A DNA stretch of 64,000 bases, taken from positions 12,885,001-12,949,000 of the forward strand of contig CM028918.1 in the NCBI GenBank assembly GCA_016801845.1. The letters run 5' to 3'. The stretch comes from Polydactylus sextarius. Taxonomy: Eukaryota; Chordata; Actinopteri; Polynemidae. Under the pieces are notes generated by a model. It saw nothing but the letters and a program-made list of their open reading frames with translations. It was not told where the DNA came from and ran no database searches. The position numbers were made by a program, and so were the translations under genes. Position 1 is the stretch's first letter; each line of letters begins with the position of its first letter. Shown piece by piece: positions 51,586 through 64,000 of this stretch.

Positions 51586-51930
51586 ACTGCAAAGAAGGAG
51601 AGTGAGACAAAAGTGTGGGGAAGAGGAAAAGATGAAGAAATTAAGTGAAAGAGACAAGGGAGAGGGAGGAGGGGAATGGGAGAAAGAGACAAGGAGAGAT
51701 AAGGTGAGGGATGTGGACAGAGATGATGAGAATGTCAGAGTCCTGGCATGCTTTCCACAACAGGAAGGAAGGGAGACGTGAGGAAAAGGCACTGTCAGTG
51801 ATGGGAGAAGGGAGGAGGGAATCGTGGGAGGCGGAGAGTAAGAGGCGACACAAGTGAGACAGAAGGGGAGTACGAGGCATAGATGCAAGAAAGTAACAGA
51901 GCAAGGGAGAGGAGGGGGGCTTAGTGAGGG
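51586..51930. repeat. Polypurine/polypyrimidine region
   Basis: Over about 345 bp the plus strand is strongly purine-rich (GA, GGA and AAG motifs with few pyrimidine interruptions). Such tracts can form triplex (H-DNA). Three overlapping minus-strand frames here (rich in Ser, Leu and Pro) are composition artefacts. Confidence 0.75.
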
Positions 51931-54163
51931 AGTGTGGGAGGTTGAAAACAGGAATTTTCAGCTTCTGTCAGTGTGTTTGTGTCATGTATTGCATGTAGAC
52001 AGTGAAAGTGCAGGGCCGGTCGGCTGCGAGGCTGAAATGTCCTCTTTTTCCCGTCTCTCCGTTTGCCAGATTTCTCTCTGAGTGCACGGCCAAAAACCCT
52101 GTCTGTCCCAGATAGGGTACACATTAGAGGCTTTACGAAAGAGTGACCACATCCAGATCACAGTGCATCTGATACAAATAGAAACCTTTAGATTTTGCTT
52201 GCAAGCAATAACTAAGCAATAACTAAGGCCCTTCTTGCTTTGAAAAACTCCTACTGTGATTATGATGGCAAGAACTACAGCCCAAGAAGTAGAAGACAAC
52301 TTTTTTTGCCAACTCCGGCTGCTTCTTCCACGAACACATAGAGAGAAGCTGCAGATGCTCCAAATCCATCCCAAAAGCTGTTTGATAATCTTTTAGCTGC
52401 CCATCAAAAACCCTGACATTTCTTTCATTTTTTTTCCCACCTCCCCTTTAATTCAACAGCTACATGTGTTACAGAACATGCACGCCTCCACCTACACACT
52501 CAGTTTCAATAGCCTACTTAATATTGTAAATGCGACGCAGCCCCCAGATCTGCTCAGCCTTGGCATTCACAGGTACCAACGAGGGAGGGCTGATGGCATG
52601 AGATGTTTGACTGCTGATATATGTGAGTATTTTGGCAGGGAGGGAGGGGTGAGGGGGGTTGAAGCAGCGGCTGCAGCAGCCAAAACAAATCAGACAAAGA
52701 AGTTAAAATGCCATCGCAGAGGGAATACATCTCTAATGCTGCTGTTGTGTTTCAAGTTGAGAATATGACCCACCCTGGTCCCCCTCGATGAATAGGGATG
52801 AGATCTCTTTGACATGTCCATTTAAGGCTTGTCAAAGGAGGAAGCAGTGTTGCTGTGTGTGTATGCAAGCACCCAGGAGGGTTGAAGCTGGTAGCCTGGG
52901 GGCAGACTCCACAGGTGGAGATGGCAGCAATAACAGAATACAGAGGAGCTGCAGGGGGTCCACTTACAATAAAAAAAAATCTTCTCAGGATGTCATTAGG
53001 GCAGAGTGGAGCTCAGACACAAGTAAGGACTTCTAAAGCTTGCACACAAGTAAACTTTAGTGAGTGTTGTTGAGTTGCCTCAGTTTAATCGAAGCATTAC
53101 TTGGTTTTGCTAAAATGATAAACAGAGTTTGTTCCCTTGGGGGTTAAATCGCCCGATGATCAAAGCATCATTTTAAATGTAGCACAGTTACATCACTATT
53201 CAAATCTAACAAGACAGCACGGACGGCCATTTTGATTAATGAGATGGGTTTTGGCAGAGCATTGCAGAAATTCGGCTTTAACTTCATGCTTGATTTGCTG
53301 CAAGTTCCCAGAGGTGTGCACTGATTTTGTTTTTTTTTTCACTAGCAGATCAGATATGATTTTATAACATTTTAATAACCGAGAAGCCTGGCTGTCAGAG
53401 GAAAAGTCATTAACTCTCCAAGACATGGCTGCACCTCTGTGAACGATTTGATTTCTACGTGGATCCACACCTTACAAAGCTTTTTGGTGAAGTGCTGCCA
53501 ATGTCAAAAACAACTACTGCAAATGCCTGACAACAAAAATATACTGCAACTGTCCGTGACTTTGCACGGCGACTTTCCCGTTTGCACAAATATGACTGCA
53601 TCAATCCGCTAATGAATAAATCACGTCAATGTGACATTTGCATCGTTTCACAAGTAAAACACAGATGAACGGCGATGTTGAGAGAGACAGGAAACCCCAA
53701 GGAGCGGCAGCAGCTAGCCATCCCAATTACACTGCAGCCAGGCAGGGGCTAAACTAAACAACAATTACCTTTATCGGATGGACATTTGGCTAAATTTCCT
53801 GTCTCTTTAGGAGCAATGGTGAACTGTTCTCCAGAAGAAGACGCAGAGAGCGAAATGATAACTGACTGATGGCTGAAAGCGACACTAAATGAAATGTGTA
53901 GCTAGCGACACGTTTTGCTAAGAGCCCTTTAAACTATATCAGATGTTAGCTTTAAAAAACACACACACACACCGTAACGTTGGTAACATCACCACCACTA
54001 CCTGACTCCTAGCTAAACTTTCCAGTGTAGTTTCGCTCTGTCCGTTAACGTTAACGAAAACACAGAAATGAACAAAAATAAAGAATTAAACAACACGACT
54101 TCGTCTGCTTCACACAAAAAATAACGGTGTTGATAATGTTAGTGTCAGCGACAGAGAGGGCGC

Positions 54164-54480
54164 ACTCACCTTTATTAATTTCCACCTTGTCGGCGTTTTC
54201 GAGAGGAAAAATAACGCTCTCGTTGGTCGGTCAACGCTACACACAAAACGCCGTGGCCGGTTAAGATGTAAAAAAAAAAAAAAAAAAACGCCTGTAAAAT
54301 TTCGTAGGAAACAAAAGAAAAGAAAAAACTGTGTGTTTCTTCACCTTTCGGTCCGCAGCCGTCCGTTCACTCTGCCGACCGCCTCTTGGTTTGTTCAAAT
54401 CAGAAGTTCATCCAAAGTTGCAGCGGTTCGCTCCGCCTCGCCACGACGATGAGGTCACCGCCTCTGTCAACTCCTCCGAG
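54164..54480 (-). other. sipa1l1: 5' untranslated exon 1 of the sipa1l1-like gene (5' end undefined)
   Basis: The exon end is set by AATAAAG|GTGAGT on the minus strand: the last exon base is 54170 and the donor is 54164-54169. The exon lies in CpG-rich DNA and has no usable start in the gene frame; its last codons in the frame that leads into exon 2 are TAA TAA. The transcription start is not determinable and probably lies between about 54290 and 54500. An A(18) run at about 54270 on the plus strand would be a U-rich tract in the transcript if the start is upstream of it. Assignment to this gene rests on orientation, distance and the lack of another candidate. Confidence 0.55.
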
Positions 54481-54620
54481 CTCCTACTCTCGCGATACGA
54501 ATCAGAGCGTATGTCCTCTCATTCATAGACACGCTCGCAGCCGCGTAGTCTCGCGATAAGACTGGCAGAGGAACGAAAAGAACGAAGCGACTCATTGCTG
54601 GTGAGAGGATGTGAGGGAAG
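54170..54620 (-). promoter_or_regulatory. sipa1l1: CpG-island promoter with two TCTCGCGA elements
   Basis: This is the densest cluster of CpG dinucleotides outside the coding exons (CGCCTC, CCACGACGATG, CGCGATACG, CTCGCAGCCGCG and similar). TCTCGCGA occurs at 54488-54495 and again at 54549-54556. The TCTCGCGAGA element is an established motif of CpG-island promoters, often without a TATA box. No TATA box is seen at a sensible place. It fits a housekeeping-type promoter reading leftwards into exon 1; bidirectional activity is possible. Confidence 0.6.
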
Positions 54621-57600
54621 GGGGGGGCGTTGCTGTGGCAACCAAATCTGATGGTTTCTCTTCGAGCAACTAGTGTTTGTGTGACAGGTTTTGGCTGTTG
54701 ATAAACTATACTGCAAATGATGACACCCCTGTGGCTGTTATTTCATCATCTGTTGCAGTTTGCATTAAGGTACATAATATCTGGACTATACTTATGCAGT
54801 CTTATAGAAAAATCAACTGTTTGTGCAAAACTGAATGTATTTTGTTGATTTCTGAAGAGACACAGTGCTATTAAATTCACAGAGCAAACATGTATTTAGA
54901 AAAATCACTTTTCTTCAATTGTTAATGACATTTTTTATAAACTTGAAAAAATAATATGTCCCACAGTGGGAACATTTTTACAATTAACAGTAAATATAGC
55001 ATGCATAAAAGTTTGGAGCTCCTATTAAGCCCATGTTTATTAAATCCTCCTGTAAAATGAACACAAAATATTTGAAAATGTTTTTAACAGCAGACGTCTC
55101 ACTTGTTTTGGAATGTGTAATGGCCTGGTGTCGCCCCTTGTGGATGCAAGGAGAAATCACATCTTCAGGGTCTCAGAGGATAGTCATCAGACCCTTACAA
55201 CAAAGGTGGGATTTGTGCTTTAATTGAAGTGTTTTCAGTCTTACAAGAGGAAAGCTTTTAAGGATGAAGGCAGACTGGTGAGGCTGACACATGTAGGCTA
55301 AATCTGGTTAATCACCCTATTTCAAACCAAGGGCACCACACAGCCACTACTCAGAGCTTTCCTGTAGGAGCTAAATTGGTTTATTTTTGTGCCTTCATTC
55401 TGGTAACACCTGAGGTTGAGGGTACTTTCAAGTTTGTCTATCACCACTCAATTCCCTCAAACATAAGGGAATTTCTTTAACTTACAAATGTTCATTTGGA
55501 CTGAAGGAGGAAGTTGGTGGTCTAGAGTCAAGTCACTGGGACGTCACGAAAAAAATTTTGGCCTTGTGAGCACAATCTCTTTGAATTACCTCGACAGAAT
55601 TACTTCACACTGTGCAAACATTCACTCCAGGATGAAGTGATTCTATTTTAATGGTTTAGTTTAAAGGTCAAAGTCAGTGGGACAATCTTGAGGCAGTAAT
55701 TCTAGTTTAACTATGTTTTTATATAAGTATTGATTAGAACAGTTGAAAAATTGCTTTGTATAACTGCAATTAATAACATCCCATTGTACTGATGAGTGCT
55801 AGCTACATAATAAGGCAAAATTCCTAGAAGTAATTAGAAGAAACAAGAAATAAAACTACCCCAAAGTTTACCATTGATCTGAGTAACAGAACAATAATGC
55901 AACACTGCAGAGATATTTGTTACTGTCGTCACATTGATGGAAAAAAGATGTCAAGACGTGGAGATGTTTTTAATGATCCTTATCATCTGTCATCTGTTCT
56001 GTTTCTGTCAAGATTTCTGTCTAAGGCAGATCAGTTTAAGGACTCAAACTGGCACCGAAAGAAAGCTAAACATGTTTTCAACTTTCTGTTTGTCAAGGAC
56101 AAACACCATGTAGATCTACAGAAGTCGCATACCAAGGTTTACATTGTTCAGTTCCGTTTTAAGCTGTCTTGCTGCAGGGTTGATTCACACTGGACTTTAT
56201 GTTGCATATTCATAAACACAAGAAGAAGGGTTCTCTATACAAATATATATTCATCTCAGAGACTCACAGCCTCAAATTAAATTGGTTTAGTTAACTTGAT
56301 TTCATTATTTCATAGATAAAAGTGTTTGTTATATAAGCAGAATGGTCCCTGATGGTGTTCTCTGGTTATACATAATACTACTGGATCTAATATTACTGTG
56401 TTAACATTGTTAAACTATTCCCATAGAAAATTAAAGAATATTTTCACCATCTGTTATGGTTGTTCTTGGCACTCAACAAACCACTTTTGTATCTATTAGA
56501 AACTTAAAATACATAGAATCATGCATGCCAAAAAAAATACCAAACAAAAAGTTTTGAGAGAAGAAAAAGTATTTATGAAATAACAAAGCCTGGATCATAA
56601 ATGTGTTATAAACATATTATCATAGGTTACATATGAGTTACCAGTAGATGCATTTACATTCTGTATGTATGTAAGGATCTGATTATCAGTTAACACACAG
56701 CCAACTTTGCAAATTCCACCTGCTTGCTTTCCTCGTGCACATTAATTACTTCATCATAAAAGTTTAATTAGGTAAGAGAATGAATACTGCCCTAATTAAA
56801 GTAGTTCACCATGTGCCATCATCAGCAGTAAGTGAATAGCAGGGGAGTCACAGGAATTCATCTCTCTCTCTCCTTTATAATCACCTGCGAGTAGTTACAA
56901 CCTTATTCTCTGTACTTTTTCTTCTCAAACTCTGTCTTTTCTTCTCTATCATTATTAATTCCGGTTGCAGTGACAGTAGCTCATATTCTCATCTTCATTC
57001 ACTCAGTCTCCCCACATTTACCTCTGCCTTTCTTTTATTCCTACTTTCCATCTATGCATCCATTACTCTAAAATGTCACCGAGGATTGCATAACAATCTA
57101 ATAAAGACAAAGGAAAAGAGATTACTGTCATTAAAACCCACTGTATTCTTGTAGCTCTATGGGTCTTAACACTACCCACCCCGTTCTGTCATGGGGCGGA
57201 TATTTGTGTGGGCGGTTTGTATTGTTCTCTTGTGAAAAACTGTTCCCCCAGGATTAGCTCAAGTAGTCTAATTGGGTTAGCCGCAGAATGCAATTCAGTA
57301 TGGATTAAAGCATAGAAAAGATACATCACCAACAATCAATGACAGAGGAAATTTCCTGTTAGTTTACCAATAAAATAGTGATGCATTAGTTATGTTATTG
57401 GGCAGCAGAAAACAGTGACAACTTGAGGACACTTAATTCATATGCTGCTGATGTGGTTTATACTGAGAAGGTCTGTAATCAGCTTGTGTATGAGGACATT
57501 GAAATAGCATCTTTCCAAAACCCACGGCTATAATATCATTATTAGATTAAGTGATGGCTAATCTATGTAGCAGTCATAGGAAGGCATCTGTGCAGAGCAG

Positions 57601-58198
57601 AGGCCATTACTGCAGCTTCTGAGAGTCTTCCTGATTTCTGATGCAGAGAGATGTGGGCGAGTGTGTGTGTGGTGTGTGTCTGCAGCTTCATCTGTGTGTG
57701 TAACAGTGACGCAACAAACACTTTAGCAGCTGCTCACATTTCCTGCTGTCAAAACTCACTTTTCAGTTTGTTTTGGGTGAAGAGTAAAACTTTAGCTACA
57801 GCATGATTCTATATGGTGTCAGAAACTAATATGTGAAACAATATATGCATTTCAGCGCTTTACTTTGTGCTGCATTACAGCTGCCGTATATATACTAATA
57901 TTGCCACACCTGATCCATAGGTATCTGCTGATGCCAAGTACTGATACAATACAATACTGATTTTGAGAATCTCAAATTGATCTGAGATTTTTTTATGAAA
58001 AATTATATTGACAAAAAGCAGTAATATGAGGTTAAGTTCCCCAATTAATTAGGTTCGGTCATTTCATGACCAATACCAAATCTACATAATGTGAGTTTTA
58101 GTGTTGATTCTAATATGGCATATCACTAATACTCATATCATACTTTTTGGGAAGTTTTGGATCCGCCTCATCATCTTACAGAATGTGTTTTTACACTA

Positions 58199-58413
58199 CA
58201 GGGATCCCTCGCCTATCATGGAGGTTAATTTCCAGATCCACGAAGTAGTAACTTATTCCCTTATTTTATTTTATTGCTTATTTTAATTAAAATCTCTAAA
58301 AAAAAAAAAAAAAAAAAAAAACAGAATTCCGCAATATAATGAAGACTCCCATGATGAAAACATGATGTATCGAAGCCACAGGAGGTGAAGCGCAATATGG
58401 CGAGGGATCACTG
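58199..58413. mobile_element. Small terminal-inverted-repeat element (possible hAT-type MITE)
   Basis: The left end is CAGGGATCCCTCGCCTATCA. The right end, reverse-complemented, is CAGTGATCCCTCGCCATATT. They share CAG.GATCCCTCGCC. Inside are TTAATTTCCAGATCCACGAA and a long A(22) run at about 58300-58321. The CAGTGATCCCTCG terminus is typical of a widespread vertebrate non-autonomous DNA transposon group, which I tentatively place with hAT elements. The element is about 215 bp and non-coding. The flanking 8 bp are not a clean duplication. Confidence 0.75.
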
Positions 58414-59419
58414 TATACACACTATAGCTACTAAATTCAAACAAGAAGTGCACAAACCCTCAGTGCACTCAAAAATCAAGTCTCTGCACACTGAACTTGC
58501 AATACTATACACATACAAATATAGCTACTGTTTGTATAGGGAGGAAGCATCTCTCATTAATCCAAAAATAGTTTCCCATTTCTATACTGCATATAAATTT
58601 ATATACAGTACGTTCTACTCACTGAGTTAGAGGTGTTAGAACATACTGCATCAATTACTGTGTTGCAATTCCATAACACTAACATATTCATTTTGTACTA
58701 GTTATCTCAGGATACAGTTCTTGCATAAAAACAACCATAGGTCATACAACCTAATGTTTTCAGTTAAACTGTAACTTTAGAATAGCACTGCCACTTCAAC
58801 ATTAACAAAGACAGTGCTCTGTTTTCCAGAGAATCCGGCTGCATATGTTTCACTACTATCCACTAATTTCTTCTTAATGTTTTGCATCTGTGAGTGGTTC
58901 CTCCAATTCCTTTGTGCAATGCATTGGGCTTGACCATAGTTTGTAGTATGAAAATGGTGCATGACGAAAGATAATCACAACTGGTTTGCAATGGACATTA
59001 CATATTATTTTTGGGTCCTATAAATTCAGGAGGCACCCTAAAGAGACGAGATCTGTCAAAGCTTCTGCACTTATGCCATCTTGGCCTCCATCCCCTCAAT
59101 TATATTTCATGTTCTTTGTTGGTGGTGTGGCAGACTGGCTTGTGAGGAAAGAAGGAATCTAAATGCGGAAGGCTATATTTTTTGAAGCTTTGACCCCGAA
59201 TCTATTACAGAGTAGCCTTTACATCACAGCATCGAACAAGGTGATGCTGGCAGTGGCCAGCTGTTACATTCAGTCTGAGATATATTAAGACATCAAATAG
59301 CAAAGTCAGACAGGGGGCGACCACCTATCAGATATGTGACCGTGGTAACCCAGAGACGGAGAGCAGGGGGAATTTGAGGCTCTGTTGCCTGTGGAAGCAG
59401 AGGAATGAAAAGAATGGGC

Positions 59420-59630
59420 CCCATTCACAAAGTTCCACTCAAGCGGCGCTCCTACACTAATAGAGATTGACGTGAAGAAAGGCGACAAGTTGTTTTCACA
59501 TACACTGGCTCTTTTGTCCCATTTACTAAGGGGCGTAATGCAGACAGTGTGCTCTGAAATTAGACAGAATTTGATGCGCTTGTTTTTCATAAGTGGAAAG
59601 CGGGTTGGAGTATGTATGCAATTAGTGTTT
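59420..59630. repeat. Possible degraded interspersed element
   Basis: The block is GC- and CpG-richer than its surroundings (GGCGCTCC, AGGCGACAAG, GGGGCGTAATGC, GATGCGCTTG). It starts beside GGGCCCCATTCACAAAG and contains CCATTTACTAAGGGGCG, wording that recurs in vertebrate dispersed repeats. No terminal repeats or duplications were found. Confidence 0.3.
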
Positions 59631-62600
59631 TGTTGCACACTTTTGTTGTGAGGGTAAACTGCCAGGGTTATCCACTGGACCGAGGCACAATAGTCAGGAG
59701 GAGAACAGTAACTGATGATGGTCTGTCCAACTGGTCTTTCAGGAAGAAGAGCAGATATTAAGAAACTGACAACTTTTCCTCAGTCTATTTCATTTTGGCT
59801 CATGACTATGATCATTAAATTCACCGACTGCATATTAAAAAGAAAGTTACAGTTTGCAGCCACACTGCAAGCTTTGAGTTGCTATATTTAGGCACAGCTG
59901 CGCTTTAAGCTAGATGCTAATGTCACCATTTTCAGTTTAGAGTGTTACTATGCTGACACTTGCTAATTAGCACTATACACACAGCACAACTGAGACTGAT
60001 GGGACCGTCATTAGTTTTGCAGGTATTTCACGGGACACGATGATGATGGTGGTTTAAATATCATCACAACTCATCCTGAGGGATGTGTAAATATCCAATG
60101 TTTCACTTTTATGGAAATCATTCATGATAAAATCAGGATATTCCACTAAATATGGTGGTGCAAGAGTGAAATAACCAAGGGAAAACAAAAGTTGTTAGGA
60201 TTCATTCACTGTGAACCATGAATGAAGACGTTTGCTTTTAAAGTCATTGAAATTTTATTAAAACCAAATATAACACCATGACCTTGAACAAGATACATGT
60301 TAGGGGATGGATGGATGCCTTGTTGCAGACGGTGTATTATCATAACAACGGTGGATGTTAATGTCTTACCAAGTGTGTAGCCCAGGGCATGTCTCAGGCA
60401 AACTTGGTTTGAAGCAGTTAGAGTTAAACAAATAAAGTGCTTCATCATAAGCCTTATGCAATCAGCTTTATTTGCACACGCCTCAAATTCCTGCCTGCCA
60501 AGTTGAATTCCAGTTGGTGAAACAAACACAGCAAAGACAAGACTAATGAAGGGTAAATCATCAATTATTTACCATGTGTATATTTTATGGGTATTGCTTC
60601 AAGCATAGACCAGGAGAATATCAAATCCGCTGAAAGAAAGTCAGACATAAAAGCAAAACAGAGAAGCGGGCTTCCCTCTTTCTTTTTGTACTTTCATCCT
60701 CTGTCTGGTTCCTGCTCGGATTCAGTCAGTCAGTGGGTGATGAGAAATCAGCTATGCATGCAAAAATCCTTTGTGTTTATTTTTGCTGTTTCATTTACTA
60801 AATGTACCTGATTATTTTTAGCCTTGTCAAAATAAAAGGTTTTGTCTGTCTCCATATTTTGTCTTTCCTCAGCTTGGAACCTAGATGGATCTGTCCCCAA
60901 AGGGACTTTTGCTTCTTTGTGCATTCTCCATGCAAACCCCCATTACCAGTTTGAGAGGTATATTACTTAAGAAGAGACTGCAGATGAATATATAGTCTAT
61001 ATATATTGTTCTCTGTCTTTGCATGTGGTAAAGAGGCAGGTGGTTTCTCTGAGGATTAACATCCGAGCTGCCTGTCAAGCACCACACTGTGCTATGATCC
61101 TCGCAATCCCAGCATCTCTATGCAGAGTACAGGAAACTTACTGAAAACACTTTCAAGATATGTTTGAAAAGGCAGAGGCACAGACAGAATTAGAGTTCAA
61201 AATACCTCCCGTTTGACGCTGTATGTACACACACACCTCCCCGTGAAGAGAGATGGAGCGGCGTGACTCACACTGGTGTGAAAACACAGTGGAGAAGTGG
61301 GAGGATGACATCACAGCACCGTTGGAGTTGGATCCCATTCAAGCACGTACATGGGAGAATGTACACACATTTATATATGATATAAATACATGCATTGAAT
61401 ATACATGTATACATACTCCTCTTCCTCCACCACACAAACATGCACCGAACTTCTCCTCAGAACAAACAACACTGTATGGTTGTCCTGAAGAGACATTGGA
61501 GTTGTTATGTTTTTGAATTCCAACTTCACATGGGGGGAACGTGGGATGAGGTAAACCAGCAATTGGAGAGGATACGGATACGCTCTGACAGGATTTGGGG
61601 GCTGAGGATGAAAAAAATAGATAGAAGAAAGGAGAAGGTCTCTAACTAAGATGCGCTAAAGCTCCAACAATCTCTTATGTCTGTGTATATCTATGCACAC
61701 CTACATTAAGCATTACAAGCATATTAACTTATACACCCCCCACATCCCACTCATCTTGCTTGGGCTCAGCTCCAACATCTGTGATAACAGCACAAGTAAA
61801 AAAAAAAAAAAAAGAAGATTAAAAGGTGATCAATTTTTCAAATCACAAATCCCCCAGTACATACTGCATTCAAAGGCAAGAACACACGCTCAGGGTTTCT
61901 ATGGGGAGTGAAAAGCAGGATTAAAGGTTGATGTATGAGACAAGTTGCTGATACTGTGATTCACCAACAAAAATACATATCACAATGCTCCCAATGAAGC
62001 GCGGTGTCTTCTTTAGTAACGTTTAAAAATAGTTATCCGGGCTGTCAAATACACACTTGAGTCATGAAAACACTGCTGTTCCTACAAAACAATCTCAAAT
62101 CAGGTTCATTTAGCGGCTGTTCTGGAGCTTAGGATCATTCAGCATTATGTCATGTGACATAAAATAAAGTTTCAGACCATGAAACCACAACAATGGGCCT
62201 AAAGACGCTAAAGATAAAGAGATGCAACAATGAGTGGGTGGGTATGTCATTATGATTGACATTTTGCACATTACACATCATTTGATCCAATAAATTATTA
62301 ATTAAAACAGGGATAAGTATTTCTAAATGGCTGTTTTTTTTTTTCAAGCTCAAAATCCACTTTCAAAATTTACAAAAAAATATGTTGATTATTACGAGAT
62401 TACATCAGTGCAATCAAGAGTTCATGTTGTCCACAAGTGCTCCTTATAAACACCTAGCATTAAGGGTTGGTGTCAAAACCGTAAAGTTATTCTCAGTTAA
62501 TGTAGATTTGGTTTTAAAATACCACCTGAATGGACTACAATATAAACTGTGTTATCATCAGTATATTGATCAATCATTTTGGGACCGAGCTGTAAACACA

Positions 62601-64000
62601 ACATTTTAAAGCAAAATTTCAACACCTCATGTAATTGACATGACAAACATGATGCTGCTATGTAATTTATTTTTCTGTTTTGGTCTCCACCAACATGTTA
62701 AAAGCCAGAAAAATTCCTGGCTCTCAAACTGCATCACAAATTTTTGCCAACTCACAGGTCTGCTATCTAGAACGCGTTTATTTATCAAGTTTTGGTGGAA
62801 ACATCTGTCTGTCACATCTGGATTGAGGGTTGAGCATGAATCAAAACCGTTAATTTGCAGTCATGAAAACCAAAAACGTGAGATGAAAACTGTGCAGCTG
62901 CAATCACTGGGTGATAATTTTTTTTTTTTAAAAGCAGCACTAATCACATCAAACATAATCATCTGGTCCATTGTTAATATAAAAACACTGGGCAGTGCAG
63001 TTTCATATCAATCAGTTTGGTAAAATTTTCTGTATCTGTTACACTGTAAAATGAGAAGTCTGCATCATTCATTATTCACAGAGAAACATATACCATTGAT
63101 TCCTTTCTCTCATCTCATATGACCCATCTTTTCTCTCTTTGAACTGAGTCGAAGCACTGAATATGATCTGAATGAAAAATGATACTAAAGTATGGATCAC
63201 AGTCAGGCAGATTTTCTGTAATGCTGCTGTTGTTGTTTTGGTTTGTTATTTTTTTTGGAGGGAGATGCTTCTGCAGCAGACTGACCCTTCCCACACAGCT
63301 TGGTTTATAGATATTGTTAAAGGGGATGGATGGAGGTGGTTCTCAAGAACACAGGTAGCTTTTAAAAGCACGGCACAACCACAGGTGGCATGAGAAGATG
63401 GAGGACAAAATGATTCAATGTTAGATCTGGCTGTACAAGAAACCTACCACCTACACTCCTACATCTGAATGTGTGATTTAGAGTCTATTTTCTCCTCTGA
63501 TTTTCTGGCTCGCTGTGACAATAATGCTACAGCTCCATTTGGAGTGGAGACATTGGTGTGGATTCAAAGAAGAGCAGAGTGGAGGGGAGCAGTCTGGGTC
63601 TTGCCTGGCAGGGTGCTTACAGCAGTTAATTAAAGTTGGCGGGCAGGTATTTCAGGATCGGGAGTGGGTGTGTAGAGAGGGGCTCTGGTGGCATTAGCAT
63701 GAAGTCGTCATCTCATGGATATTAATGGATTGAGCATTTGATTGTGCTGATTGTGTCTGTAAATGTAGTAGGTGTTGTCTCAATGGGATTCATTTGACAC
63801 GGTTCATTTGTTTAATACAACTGAGCATTGGACATTGGACATTCTTGCAGATGATACATGTGATTCATTTTGCGTTAAGGTGTCATCTCGCTGGCCAGTA
63901 AATTACAGGGTACATCTTCAACTAACTATTACCCACATATGTAATAGACAAGTGTGTGATTATCTCGTGTTTGGTATTCTTGGGATCACAAATAATGGTA

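Larger units (their letters stand above)
33401..54169 (-). other. Giant first intron, distal half: repeats but no confirmed exons
   Basis: This continues the inferred intron to the donor of exon 1 (GTGAGT at 54164-54169, minus strand). It holds the repeat and transposable-element remnants listed separately and a candidate alternative exon at 45988-46152. Open frames such as 34129-34569 (plus) have no family signature. A polypurine region lies at about 51586-51930. Confidence 0.6.
54621..64000. other. Apparently intergenic region: no gene recognised
   Basis: Neither strand shows a family-recognisable coding segment. The longest frame, 55897-56280 on the plus strand (127 codons, Lys/His/Arg-rich), matches nothing I know and lacks splice or promoter support. 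Visible content is one terminal-inverted-repeat element (58199-58413), A/T homopolymers (about 58300, 61800, 62333, 62920), TG-rich sequence at 57660-57680 and a GC-richer block at 59430-59600. Upstream regulatory elements of the sipa1l1-like gene may lie here but cannot be identified by eye. Confidence 0.6.

Noticed and set aside
51453..51904. Three overlapping minus-strand Ser/Leu/Pro-rich frames
   Set aside because: Artefact of the polypurine tract on the plus strand.
55897..56280. 127-codon plus-strand frame in the intergenic region
   Set aside because: No known domain, no promoter or splice evidence, and basic, biased composition. It cannot be supported as a gene.

Overview
The window reads as vertebrate, very probably teleost, nuclear DNA. 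The reasons are split coding exons with GT-AG introns, an AT-rich background with one CpG-rich promoter, long (CA)n/(TG)n and (TA)n microsatellites, and fish-type dispersed repeats: a tRNA-derived SINE, small terminal-inverted-repeat elements and a Penelope-like retroelement remnant. No prokaryotic features, rRNA genes, intact tRNA genes or CRISPR arrays were seen.

One protein-coding gene can be supported. It lies on the minus strand and runs off the left edge. It is the 5' half of a SIPA1L-family gene (signal-induced proliferation-associated 1-like, a GTPase-activating protein for Rap), and the N-terminus fits sipa1l1 best. From right to left it has a CpG-island promoter and untranslated exon 1 (ending 54170), an intron of about 42.8 kb, a candidate second untranslated exon (11269-11385), a large first coding exon (9411-10839, residues 1-476), and six more coding exons (8948-9170, 8427-8557, 6448-6638, 5561-5735, 4384-4487, 3991-4148). 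The last exon seen carries the RapGAP catalytic-asparagine motif. The rest of the RapGAP domain, the PDZ domain and the C-terminal coiled coil must lie left of the window. All exon phases agree except for exon 6448-6638, which carries a net +2 nt change that breaks the reading frame inside a highly conserved segment.

Layout: 1-3990 is intron; 3991-11385 is the exon cluster; 11386-54169 is the giant first intron, holding microsatellites, several perfect short palindromes, a MITE-like element (38606-38934), a Penelope-like remnant (41150-41695), a tRNA-derived SINE (47517-47697) and degenerate fish repeats; 54170-54620 is the promoter region; 54620-64000 is apparently intergenic, with one small terminal-inverted-repeat element (58199-58413).

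I found no convincing previously undescribed biological system. The items most worth checking are the frame break in the RapGAP-region exon, the untranslated exon with an 8-codon uORF and a frame open into the start codon, AATAAA hexamers abutting the donor sites of both untranslated exons, and the cluster of near-perfect palindromes in intron 1.
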